7,960 nt of DNA from Dehalococcoidales bacterium. Lineage in GTDB: Bacteria; Chloroflexota; Dehalococcoidia; Dehalococcoidales; UBA5760. The notes under the pieces are model-generated. The model worked only from the letters and a program-made list of their open reading frames with translations. It had not been told where the DNA came from and ran no database searches. The position numbers and the translations under genes were made by a program. The stretch is taken from assembly GCA_016931015.1 (NCBI GenBank), contig JAFGFP010000068.1, forward strand, positions 1-7,960. Reading direction: 5' to 3'. Positions 1 through 5,842 of this stretch are shown here, in pieces (the stretch's first letter is position 1; each line of letters opens with the position of its first letter).

Positions 1-856
<856 letters not shown>

Positions 857-879
857 TGAGTCCTCCGTTAGGAACCTAA

Positions 880-1362
880 TTAGAGCACCATTTGCTGCCG
901 TTTGACTTCTTCGACCTCGGTTAGAATCTCGCCGTCCTCTTTATACCGTTTGAGGATGAAGTGGGTGGCCGTCCCCTGGACACCCTCGATGGTGGCCAGC
1001 TTCTGGGAGACGAAGTCGGCAATCTCGTGCTCGCTCTTACCGACCACGAGCACCGCCAGGTCATACGCCCCCGAGGCCAGATACACGGAGCGGGCCTGAG
1101 GAAAGCGATAGATGCGCTCGGCGATGGAGTCGAAGCCGACATCCTTCTGCGGGGTCACCTCGACGTCAATTATCGCCCAGACCTGCTCGTCCTCAACCTT
1201 ATCCCAGTTGACCACCGCCTTGTATTTCAGGATAACCCCAGCCTCCTGAGCCTGCTTGATTAGCTTGGCTACCTCGGCGCTGGGTACGCCGGTCATGGCG
1301 GCTATCTGCTTGGTAGTCGTCCGGGCGTCACTTTCCAGTATCCTAAGAATTTCCTTTAACAT
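880..1362 (-). CDS. Lrp/AsnC-family transcriptional regulator
   Basis: This 160-residue protein matches the usual length of Lrp/AsnC regulators. Residues 1-50 form a winged helix-turn-helix (helices around 'TTKQIAAMTGVPSAEVAKLI', 16-35). Residues about 60-138 form the RAM effector-binding domain, including 'LASGAYDLAVLVVG' (95-108), where the conserved G-x-x-D loop is G98/D101. Such proteins form dimers or octamers, bind DNA, and respond to amino acids. The C-terminal 20 residues are a charged tail. The ATG at 1362 is preceded by the G-rich stretch GCAGGGGGCCGAA, an acceptable ribosome site. The gene overlaps its upstream neighbour by 20 bases and sits directly before an aminotransferase, a pairing that suggests it controls that enzyme in response to an amino acid. 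That role is inference; the family call is secure. Confidence 0.94.
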   Translation of the reverse strand: MLKEILRILESDARTTTKQIAAMTGVPSAEVAKLIKQAQEAGVILKYKAVVNWDKVEDEQVWAIIDVEVTPQKDVGFDSIAERIYRFPQARSVYLASGAYDLAVLVVGKSEHEIADFVSQKLATIEGVQGTATHFILKRYKEDGEILTEVEEVKRQQMVL

Positions 1363-1588
1363 TTCGGCCCCCTGCCAACTCGATTAGTGACCACTGATGC
1401 TGGACTTCATTATAGCAGAGTTGGAACACTTTGTTATCACTGGTGCCGACCCGAAAACAGCGCCGGCCCGGCTCCCGCCAGGCTTTCTCCATCTCAATTA
1501 TCTCATATACCCCACCCCGCCAGGTAAAGGACTTAGGGCGCTCGGCGTAGGTCTGCCCCGAATAGCAGCTAACCTTAACTTCCTCCAA
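1343..1588 (-). CDS. Small DUF6504-like conserved hypothetical protein
   Basis: I favour a TTG start at 1588 (81 residues). A GGAGGAG site at 1594-1600 stands five bases upstream, whereas the further upstream in-frame TTG at 1618 (91 residues) has no good site. The protein has no membrane segment. It has the pattern 'FTWRGGVYEIIEMEKAW...RCFRVGTSDNKVFQLCYN...WSLIELAGG', an all-beta-looking layout that resembles the small DUF6504 family: a WRG-Y motif, a central Trp, an R-F-R-V strand, and a closing W-x-L strand. The resemblance is from memory of the family pattern, so the name is tentative and no biochemical function is known to me. The 3' end overlaps the Lrp/AsnC start by 20 bases, which suggests coupled translation. 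The gene follows the 220-residue unknown gene after 36 bases. Confidence 0.75.
   Translation of the reverse strand: MEEVKVSCYSGQTYAERPKSFTWRGGVYEIIEMEKAWREPGRRCFRVGTSDNKVFQLCYNEVQHQWSLIELAGGRNVKGNS
1409..1437 (-). promoter_or_regulatory. Possible internal promoter for the Lrp/AsnC gene
   Basis: On the minus strand, TGCTATAAT (1409-1417) is a perfect extended -10 box. Seventeen bases upstream is ATAACA (1432-1437), matching four of six bases of the -35 consensus. Transcription would start near 1402, about 40 bases before the Lrp/AsnC ATG. The -10 lies inside the preceding gene, where it encodes Cys-Tyr-Asn, so it may be a coincidence of coding. Confidence 0.35.
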
Positions 1589-1624
1589 ACCAACTCCTCC
1601 ACCTTTAGGAGTGTACAAAACCCC

Positions 1625-2287
1625 CTAAAGCTCCATGGGAGCTACCAGCTCGGGGAAGTACTCCCGACAGTACATCCCCAGGTTGTGCTTAGCCCACCTC
1701 TTGAGAAAAACCAAGTCTATATCCTGGGACTTTGTATCGAATTTGAGCTCCATCAGCCGGGCCTTTTCCCAATCGAGGGAAGATTCCTTACCCTCCTCCG
1801 AGACTAGCTTGGTAACCATGTCCGGGTAGTAGGCGCCGAGGGCGGTAGCCTCCTCGAAGATAAGCTTGATTCTGGGCGCCGCGGAGTCTATTTTTACGCT
1901 TTTCTTGGCCTGCTCCAGGAAACCGTCGAAGTCCAGCTTGTCCTTAGCCAGCTCGGTAGTAATGACGAAATCGATTAAAGAGATCACTTCTTTATCATAT
2001 GACTCGATACGCCTTTGCACCAAGTTACGAAGGTGAACGACGTGGTCGCTAATCTTACCGGGCTTAACGATGGTCGATAGCAGCAGGTCGTACTTATCCC
2101 GGAAGGTGTAGCCCATCGCCGTCCCCTTGATATAGCCGTCGAGGCACAGCTGTATCAGATGAGAATATTTAAGCTTCATGCCGCCGAACTTCACCAGCCC
2201 CAGCAGGGACGGCGCCCAGCCCACCGCCTCCCTCAGGGCATCCCCCATAATATAGGCCGGCAGGGTAAATGTAGCTTGAAAAGGCAT
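1625..2287 (-). CDS. Uncharacterised protein, 220 residues
   Basis: I do not recognise this family. The ATG at 2287 is preferred because AAGGA lies seven bases upstream; an in-frame GTG at 2311 would add eight residues but lacks a ribosome site. The protein seems soluble and mostly helical. It has an N-terminal part with glycine and hydrophobic residues (about 5-36), a basic/aromatic middle ('YTFRDKYDLL', 'LRNLVQRRIESYDKEV'), and a charged second half with several Lys/Glu/Asp-rich helices ending in 'LKRWAKHNLGMYCREYFPEL'. No signal peptide, clear membrane span, Cys cluster or nucleotide-binding loop is visible. It is the first gene of the probable leftward operon that continues with the DUF6504-like, Lrp/AsnC and aminotransferase genes. 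It is probably a real gene: the uninterrupted frame is long, the ribosome site and promoter are well placed, and the spacing to its neighbour is tight. Confidence 0.8.
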   Translation of the reverse strand: MPFQATFTLPAYIMGDALREAVGWAPSLLGLVKFGGMKLKYSHLIQLCLDGYIKGTAMGYTFRDKYDLLLSTIVKPGKISDHVVHLRNLVQRRIESYDKEVISLIDFVITTELAKDKLDFDGFLEQAKKSVKIDSAAPRIKLIFEEATALGAYYPDMVTKLVSEEGKESSLDWEKARLMELKFDTKSQDIDLVFLKRWAKHNLGMYCREYFPELVAPMEL

Positions 2288-2327
2288 TACTCTATCCTTC
2301 CCTGAAATCACCTATGATAATGTTTCT

Positions 2328-2333
2328 ATTATA
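2328..2333 (-). promoter_or_regulatory. -10 box upstream of the 220-residue unknown gene
   Basis: A perfect TATAAT lies on the minus strand, with a predicted transcription start near 2321, about 35 bases before the ATG at 2287. No convincing -35 box is visible. At normal spacing the -35 position falls at 2350-2357, in and beside the edge of the palindrome at 2353-2380. Confidence 0.5.
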
Positions 2334-2352
2334 GCGCAAATCCTCCCCTTTA

Positions 2353-2380
2353 TCCCCCTCCTTTATCGAAAGGAGGGGGA
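2353..2380. repeat. Perfect 12-bp inverted repeat, REP-like palindrome
   Basis: TCCCCCTCCTTT (2353-2364) and AAAGGAGGGGGA (2369-2380) are perfect inverted copies around a four-base centre, ATCG. A degenerate second copy of the left arm (TCCTCCCCTTTAT, 2341-2353) stands just before it. The element lies between a terminator-like hairpin and the promoter of the next leftward gene. C/G-rich palindromes of this look are often dispersed intergenic repeats. It has no T-run on either side like that of an intrinsic terminator, so I call it a repeat. Confidence 0.6.
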
Positions 2381-2388
2381 AATTATAT

Positions 2389-2409
2389 AAGAGAGACGAA
2401 GCCTCTCTT
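2389..2409 (-). terminator. Likely terminator of the gatCA-EVE transcript
   Basis: On the minus strand, AAGAGAG and CTCTCTT pair (2403-2409 with 2389-2395) and can be extended inward by a G-T and a C-G pair to a three-base loop. TATATAATTT follows, a T-rich but imperfect tail. The hairpin begins 18 bases beyond the stop of the EVE-like gene. The stem is modest, so termination may be partial. Confidence 0.5.
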
Positions 2410-2427
2410 TAACTCTCCTTAGGAGAA

Positions 2428-2922
2428 CTAAATACCAGCTCTAAAACAATATAGGAGTGGCTCAAACTCTTCTCTAGTAAGTCTCTTTAGGCCACTGTGT
2501 TGGTCACCAAAGCCATGAAAGGCATAGTCTGCTGAGTAGTCAAGTATCCTGCAGACATTATCGCGGGAACAGAAGCCCAGCTCTTTAACCTGTGTTATAG
2601 CTTGCCATTTCCAGCAGATAATACTTCCATCCTGATACTCGTCAGGTTCCTCACTAGGAATCTCTTGAATCGAGGTAAAAACTCGAACTAGGGCTACAAC
2701 TCCTTGCCTTCCGACTGCATATTCCTCTCCATTTTTCAAAGTTCTCCCTGTTTTGCTTTCATAGATAAAGACGTAGTCACCCTCCCTCATTTCTTGTCCG
2801 GCTTGTTCCCGTCCATCAGGTAAATACACTCGATAAAAGTACCCTGGGTCTGGTAGTGGGGAAGGGGGATTGGGTTTATCCTTTAAAAAGGGGGGCCAAT
2901 GTGTAGTCATCCAATAGTTCAT
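2428..2922 (-). CDS. EVE/PUA-like domain protein
   Basis: This 164-residue protein has the layout of EVE-domain (PUA superfamily) proteins: an opening strand 'NYWMTTHWP' (2-10), comparable to the YW-x-x-K/H-x-E/P start of EVE proteins; 'MREGDYVFIYES' (45-56), which fits the 'M-x-x-GD-x-x-x-x-Y' strand; and 'GVVALVRV' (74-81), matching the following G-h-h-G/A-h-x-x-V strand. EVE and related YTH folds bind modified bases in RNA or DNA and are often attached to restriction or toxin modules; here the domain stands alone. Binding of modified nucleic acid is therefore inference. The ATG at 2922 has an AGGAGG site six bases upstream and follows the gatA stop by 17 bases, so it can be read from the gatCA transcript. 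The gene is visibly AT-richer than gatA, suggesting recent acquisition. Family call is fairly likely; cellular role unknown. Confidence 0.72.
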   Translation of the reverse strand: MNYWMTTHWPPFLKDKPNPPSPLPDPGYFYRVYLPDGREQAGQEMREGDYVFIYESKTGRTLKNGEEYAVGRQGVVALVRVFTSIQEIPSEEPDEYQDGSIICWKWQAITQVKELGFCSRDNVCRILDYSADYAFHGFGDQHSGLKRLTREEFEPLLYCFRAGI

Positions 2923-2939
2923 TATTAACCTCCTGGACT

Positions 2940-4412
2940 CTACATCTCCGGCTTCTTCTGGTGCCAGTCGGTGGTCTGCTGGAAGGCGTGGGCGACTTTC
3001 AGGATGGTCTCCTCGCTAAAGGGCTTACCGATAATCTGCATCCCGACGGGCAGCCCTTCAGTAAAGCCGGCCGGGATGGAGACCGCGGGCAGCCCGGCGA
3101 TATTTATGGGCAGGGTGCAGACGTCGCTCAGGTACATCTGTAGCGGGTCGTCCACCTTCTCTCCAATCTTGAAGGGGACGGTGGGCGAGGTCGGGGTAAT
3201 CAGGGCATCGAACCGGCTGAAGGCCTGGTCGAACTCCTGTCTTATCAGGGTGCGCACCTTCTGGGCCTTGAGGTACCAGGCGTCGTAGTATCCGGCGGAC
3301 AGGGCATAGGTCCCCAGCATAATGCGCCTCTTTACCTCGGGGCCGAAGCCGTGCTCGCGGGTCTTTTCCATGGCCTGCCACATGCTGTCGGTCTCGGCGT
3401 AGGAGAAGCCGTACTTTACCCCGTCGTAGCGGGCGAGGTTAGCCGATGCCTCCGAGGGGGCGATGATATAATAGGCCGCTAGCGCATAGGGGGTGTGGGG
3501 TAGCGACGCTTCCCAGTCCACGCTGGCACCGAGCCCCTCGAGCTGGCTGATGGCGGCTCGGATTACCGCCGCCACCTCGGGCTGCATCCCCTCGACGAAG
3601 TACTCTTTAGGCACGCCGAGACGGAGGCCTTTCAGGTCGTCCCTCAAACACTGCGTGTAGTCCGGCGCGGGATAGGGAACCGAGGTAGAGTCCCTGGGGT
3701 CGTAACCGGCAATAGCGCCGAGCACCAGGGCGCAGTCGGCGACATCCTGGGTTAAGGGCCCAATCTGGTCGAGGGAGCTGGCAAAAGCGACCAGACCATA
3801 GCGGCTGACCCGGCCGTAGGTCGGTTTAAGGCCGGTAACGCCGCAGAAACCGGCCGGCTGGCGGATACTGCCTCCGGTATCGGAGCCCAGAGCGTAAACG
3901 GCTTCGCCGGCGGCCACGCCGACCGCGGAACCGCCGCTGCTGCCCCCGGGAACGCGGCTCCGGTCCCAGGGGTTGCGGGTGGGGAAGAAGGCGGAGTTCT
4001 CGGTAGACGAACCCATGGCGAACTCGTCCATGTTGGTCTTACCTACGACTACCACGTGGCAGTCGTTCAGCTTCTCGACCACGGTGGCATCATAAGGGGG
4101 CACGAAGTTATCCAGCATGCGCGAGGAACAGGTGGTACGCACGCCTCTGGTGCACATGTTATCCTTAATCAGCACCGGAATGCCGCTTAAAGGGCTCTGG
4201 GCTTCTCCGGCGGCGATAAGTTCGTCGGCCTTCTCCGCCTGAGCGAGCGCCAGCTCATCAGTTACCGTAACCAGGGCCTTGAGCTCCGGCTCGACCTCAC
4301 GAATCCACTCAAGGTAGGACTTGGTTAGCTCCACTGAGGAAAGCTGCCTTGTCTTAAGCAACCGATGGGCCTCACGGATGGTCAGTCGGTCTTGGTTAGC
4401 TATGACACTCAC
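2940..4412 (-). CDS. gatA: Glutamyl-tRNA(Gln)/aspartyl-tRNA(Asn) amidotransferase subunit A
   Basis: GatA is the amidase subunit of GatCAB. It releases ammonia from glutamine, which is then used to convert Glu-tRNA(Gln) or Asp-tRNA(Asn) to the correct aminoacyl-tRNA in the cytoplasm. The 490-residue length is normal. The amidase-signature Ser-cisSer-Lys triad is intact: Lys83 in 'PVLIKDNM', Ser158 in 'PGGSSGGSA' and Ser182 in 'GSDTGGSIRQPA', with the same spacing as in characterised GatA. The conserved C-terminal 'GLPAVSIPAGF' and 'LPVGMQIIGKPFSE' blocks are present. The start is uncertain: GTG 4412 is the only standard start codon near the family start ('LTIREAHRLL', residues 10-19), but the AAAGGAG site overlaps it. 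gatC lies 54 bases upstream; the EVE-like gene follows after 17 bases. gatB is not in the window. Confidence 0.98.
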   Translation of the reverse strand: MSVIANQDRLTIREAHRLLKTRQLSSVELTKSYLEWIREVEPELKALVTVTDELALAQAEKADELIAAGEAQSPLSGIPVLIKDNMCTRGVRTTCSSRMLDNFVPPYDATVVEKLNDCHVVVVGKTNMDEFAMGSSTENSAFFPTRNPWDRSRVPGGSSGGSAVGVAAGEAVYALGSDTGGSIRQPAGFCGVTGLKPTYGRVSRYGLVAFASSLDQIGPLTQDVADCALVLGAIAGYDPRDSTSVPYPAPDYTQCLRDDLKGLRLGVPKEYFVEGMQPEVAAVIRAAISQLEGLGASVDWEASLPHTPYALAAYYIIAPSEASANLARYDGVKYGFSYAETDSMWQAMEKTREHGFGPEVKRRIMLGTYALSAGYYDAWYLKAQKVRTLIRQEFDQAFSRFDALITPTSPTVPFKIGEKVDDPLQMYLSDVCTLPINIAGLPAVSIPAGFTEGLPVGMQIIGKPFSEETILKVAHAFQQTTDWHQKKPEM

Positions 4413-4466
4413 TCCTTTAGCTTTAGTCGGGTAGCCGGGGGCTTTAGCCTTACCGGAAAAGGGCGG

Positions 4467-4760
4467 CTATCTATCGCCGAGCACGGGCCGCACCCGGAAG
4501 AAGTTACCCTCTTGCCGGGGGGCGTTAGCCAGAACCTGGTCCGGGGGCAGGGAGTCAGCCACCTCGTCGCTACGGACTACATTATCCAGAGCGATGGAGT
4601 GGGCGGTGGGGATAATACCCTCGGTATCCACCCGCTGCAGCACCGCAAAGCTCTCCAAAAGCTCTCCGAGCTGTTCCCCGAACCTGGCTACCTCGGCTTC
4701 ATCCAGTCCCAGGCGGGCGAGACGGGCGATATGCAATACCTCTTCGCGGCTGAGCTTCAT
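4467..4760 (-). CDS. gatC: Glutamyl-tRNA(Gln)/aspartyl-tRNA(Asn) amidotransferase subunit C
   Basis: GatC is the small scaffold that wraps around the GatA-GatB interface of the amidotransferase. The product, 97 residues, matches the family length and has the typical N-terminal helices 'LSREEVLHIARLARLGLDEAEV' followed by 'QLGELLESFAVLQRVDTEGI', then the 'PTAHSIALDNVVRSDEV' segment and a C-terminal 'APRQEGNFFRVRPVLG', where 'FRVPPVL' is usual. Two ATGs are adjacent (4763 and 4760); I chose 4760 because GAGG at 4767-4770 is then six bases away rather than three. The first gene of the gatC-gatA-EVE unit, it is transcribed from the divergent promoter region at 4793-4822. Identification is secure; only the choice between the two ATGs is open. 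Confidence 0.95.
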   Translation of the reverse strand: MKLSREEVLHIARLARLGLDEAEVARFGEQLGELLESFAVLQRVDTEGIIPTAHSIALDNVVRSDEVADSLPPDQVLANAPRQEGNFFRVRPVLGDR

Positions 4761-4792
4761 CATCTACCTCAAGCTGGTTACTAAACTGGCTA

Positions 4793-4822
4793 ATTATAGC
4801 ACTCGTGTCTGAGTATCAGCAA
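4793..4822 (-). promoter_or_regulatory. Promoter of gatC-gatA
   Basis: On the minus strand, TGCTATAAT (4793-4801) is a perfect extended -10. TTGCTG at 4817-4822, 18 bases upstream, matches the first three bases of the -35 consensus. Transcription should start near 4786, about 25 bases before gatC. The -35 region overlaps that of the opposing promoter. Confidence 0.6.
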
Positions 4823-4842
4823 CCGGGGCATTCTGCTATAAT
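4814..4842 (+). promoter_or_regulatory. Promoter of the NfeD-like gene
   Basis: TGCTATAAT (4834-4842) is a perfect extended -10 on the plus strand. At 17-base spacing the -35 position reads TATCAG (4814-4819), a weak match, as is common for extended -10 promoters. Transcription would begin near 4849, leaving a leader of about ten bases before the ATG at 4859. Confidence 0.55.
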
Positions 4843-4858
4843 AAACATCAAAGGCGAG

Positions 4859-5257
4859 ATGAAAAGGTCCAGACTGGTAGTTGCGGTCATAGCCACCCTG
4901 GGCGAGGAGATAGCCCTGGCATTGTTCGTACTCCTGGGTCTGCCGAGGCTGGGGGTTGAAATACCGCTGGGTGGCTTAATCGGGATGATGGCCGGCCTGG
5001 CTACCTACGGCGTTTTTTCCTACCGGCTCGGCAGCCGCGCCCTGATGAAAAAGCCGATGGCCGGCTTTACCGATATGGTCGGCAGCCGGGGTAGGGTGGC
5101 CGAACCGCTAACACCAAGGGGCACCGTTAAGATAAAGGGCGAGCTCTGGGACGCCGAGGCCACCGGGTGCCATATTGACCGGGGGCGGGATATCGTCGTG
5201 GTCGGGCGGGAGGGGCTCAAGCTCATGGTACGCGAGGTTAACCCCGACGCAGAGTAA
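4859..5257 (+). CDS. Short NfeD-like membrane protein with C-terminal OB fold
   Basis: The 132-residue protein has two hydrophobic segments (about 5-28 and 36-55) joined by a short Pro/Gly turn, a basic stretch, and then a soluble domain (69-126). The latter has the NfeD C-terminal OB-fold pattern: 'GSRGRVAEPLTPRGTVKIKGELWDAEA' (75-101), then 'IDRGRDIVVVGREGLKLMVREV' (106-127). NfeD-type proteins are membrane proteins whose OB domain faces the cytoplasm and often partner with SPFH/flotillin-like proteins; none is encoded here, and the truncated form lacks the serine-protease domain of long NfeD. I placed the start at ATG 4859, with AAAGG just upstream, because in-frame alternatives from 4805 on lie before the -10 box. 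It is divergent from gatC and convergent with the zinc-ribbon gene 26 bases away; no clear terminator is visible between them, only a weak bulged hairpin at 5267-5280. Confidence 0.85.
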   Translation: MKRSRLVVAVIATLGEEIALALFVLLGLPRLGVEIPLGGLIGMMAGLATYGVFSYRLGSRALMKKPMAGFTDMVGSRGRVAEPLTPRGTVKIKGELWDAEATGCHIDRGRDIVVVGREGLKLMVREVNPDAE

Positions 5258-5283
5258 CCGTTCACCCCGGCACAGCCTGGTCT

Positions 5284-5520
5284 CTAGCCCTCACCCTTAA
5301 GCCGGCGCCACCTCTCCTCACCCAGACACTGGCGGGCCGAAGCACACCACTCAATACACGAAGGGGTTTTCTCACGGAAGACATTCTCCCGGCACTGGGG
5401 ACACCTTACCTTGATTTCATCGGAGAAGATTTCAACCTCATGGCCGCACTTAGGGCACTTGTGTAGCTCCACCCGTAGATTCCTGTTATCCTGCCCGGGA
5501 CACCGTTGGTACACCCTCAT
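5284..5520 (-). CDS. Eight-cysteine zinc-ribbon protein
   Basis: This small protein (78 residues from ATG 5520) carries C7, then a classical zinc ribbon of two CPxC knuckles ('CPKCG' 22-26 and 'CPQC' 40-43), then a second Cys set 'CIEWCASARQC' (C55-x3-C59-x5-C65). The ribbon should bind one zinc. The other four cysteines (7, 55, 59, 65) could bind a second metal or an iron-sulfur cluster, which is inference. Similar small proteins occur in anaerobes; some are annotated as phosphohydrolases because of fused relatives, but no catalytic domain is present here. A TTG at 5562 in the same frame would add 14 residues but lies at or upstream of the predicted transcription start. GTG 5523 is an alternative: AAGG stands seven bases from it and ten from ATG 5520. 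The gene is divergent from the second zinc-ribbon/glutaredoxin pair. Confidence 0.78.
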   Translation of the reverse strand: MRVYQRCPGQDNRNLRVELHKCPKCGHEVEIFSDEIKVRCPQCRENVFREKTPSCIEWCASARQCLGEERWRRLKGEG

Positions 5521-5564
5521 CACCCCCGCGCCTTGACTCTGGTAAGCCCCTTTCCTCAACAAAA

Positions 5565-5596
5565 ATTATAACACGGGCGACTCAAGCTCCTGTCAA
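5565..5596 (-). promoter_or_regulatory. Promoter of the eight-cysteine zinc-ribbon gene
   Basis: On the minus strand, TGTTATAAT (5565-5573) is an extended -10. A TTGACA would be expected upstream, and TTGACA is present exactly at 5591-5596, but with a 20-base spacer, longer than the usual 17. Transcription should start near 5558, about 38 bases before ATG 5520. Confidence 0.5.
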
Positions 5597-5624
5597 AAAA
5601 TCTCCGGCTGCCGGACGGTGCGTC

Positions 5625-5653
5625 TTGACATCCCCCAGCAGAAGATATAAGAT
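5625..5653 (+). promoter_or_regulatory. Promoter of the mini zinc ribbon-glutaredoxin unit
   Basis: A perfect TTGACA (5625-5630) is followed after 17 bases by TAAGAT (5648-5653), four of six matches to the -10 consensus. Transcription should start near 5660, about 23 bases before ATG 5683. A short palindrome, TCCGG-CTG-CCGGA (5603-5615), lies between this and the opposing promoter and could be an operator, though it is too short to be sure. Confidence 0.5.
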
Positions 5654-5682
5654 TGCCCCGAGCAAATCTGGGAGGTGAAGTC

Positions 5683-5832
5683 ATGGAAGCCATCAAGTAT
5701 GTCTGTCCCGAATGTGGTCATGAATCCGAAGACGCCGGTTCTTGCCCCAATTGTCAGGCATCGCTGGTGGCCACCTGCCCGGTATGCGGTAATCCCGTCG
5801 TCGGGGAGCAGGTTGAGGTGGTAGAGAGCTAA
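5683..5832 (+). CDS. 49-residue double zinc-ribbon protein
   Basis: The frame from ATG 5683 to TAA 5830-5832 encodes 49 residues. Six cysteines are arranged as three knuckles: 'CPECG' (8-12), 'CPNC' (21-24) and 'CPVCG' (32-36). One full zinc ribbon (first two knuckles) is expected; the third knuckle lacks an obvious partner unless it pairs between subunits. The C-terminus is an acidic tail, 'GEQVEVVES'. The ribosome site GGAGGTGA (5671-5678) is excellent and correctly spaced, which with the promoter argues strongly that this tiny frame is a gene. Ten bases separate it from the glutaredoxin gene, so the two are probably cotranscribed. The role is unknown; a metal-binding or protein-docking function is inference. 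Confidence 0.83.
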   Translation: MEAIKYVCPECGHESEDAGSCPNCQASLVATCPVCGNPVVGEQVEVVES

Positions 5833-5842
5833 AAGGCGAGAG

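Noticed and set aside
4365..4784. Plus-strand frame of 139 codons across gatA and gatC
   Set aside because: It is antisense to two secure genes and its translation shows no family pattern.
4805..4858. Longer NfeD-like protein starting at 4805
   Set aside because: That start is upstream of the extended -10 box at 4834-4842 and has no ribosome site; ATG 4859 fits the promoter and the family start better.
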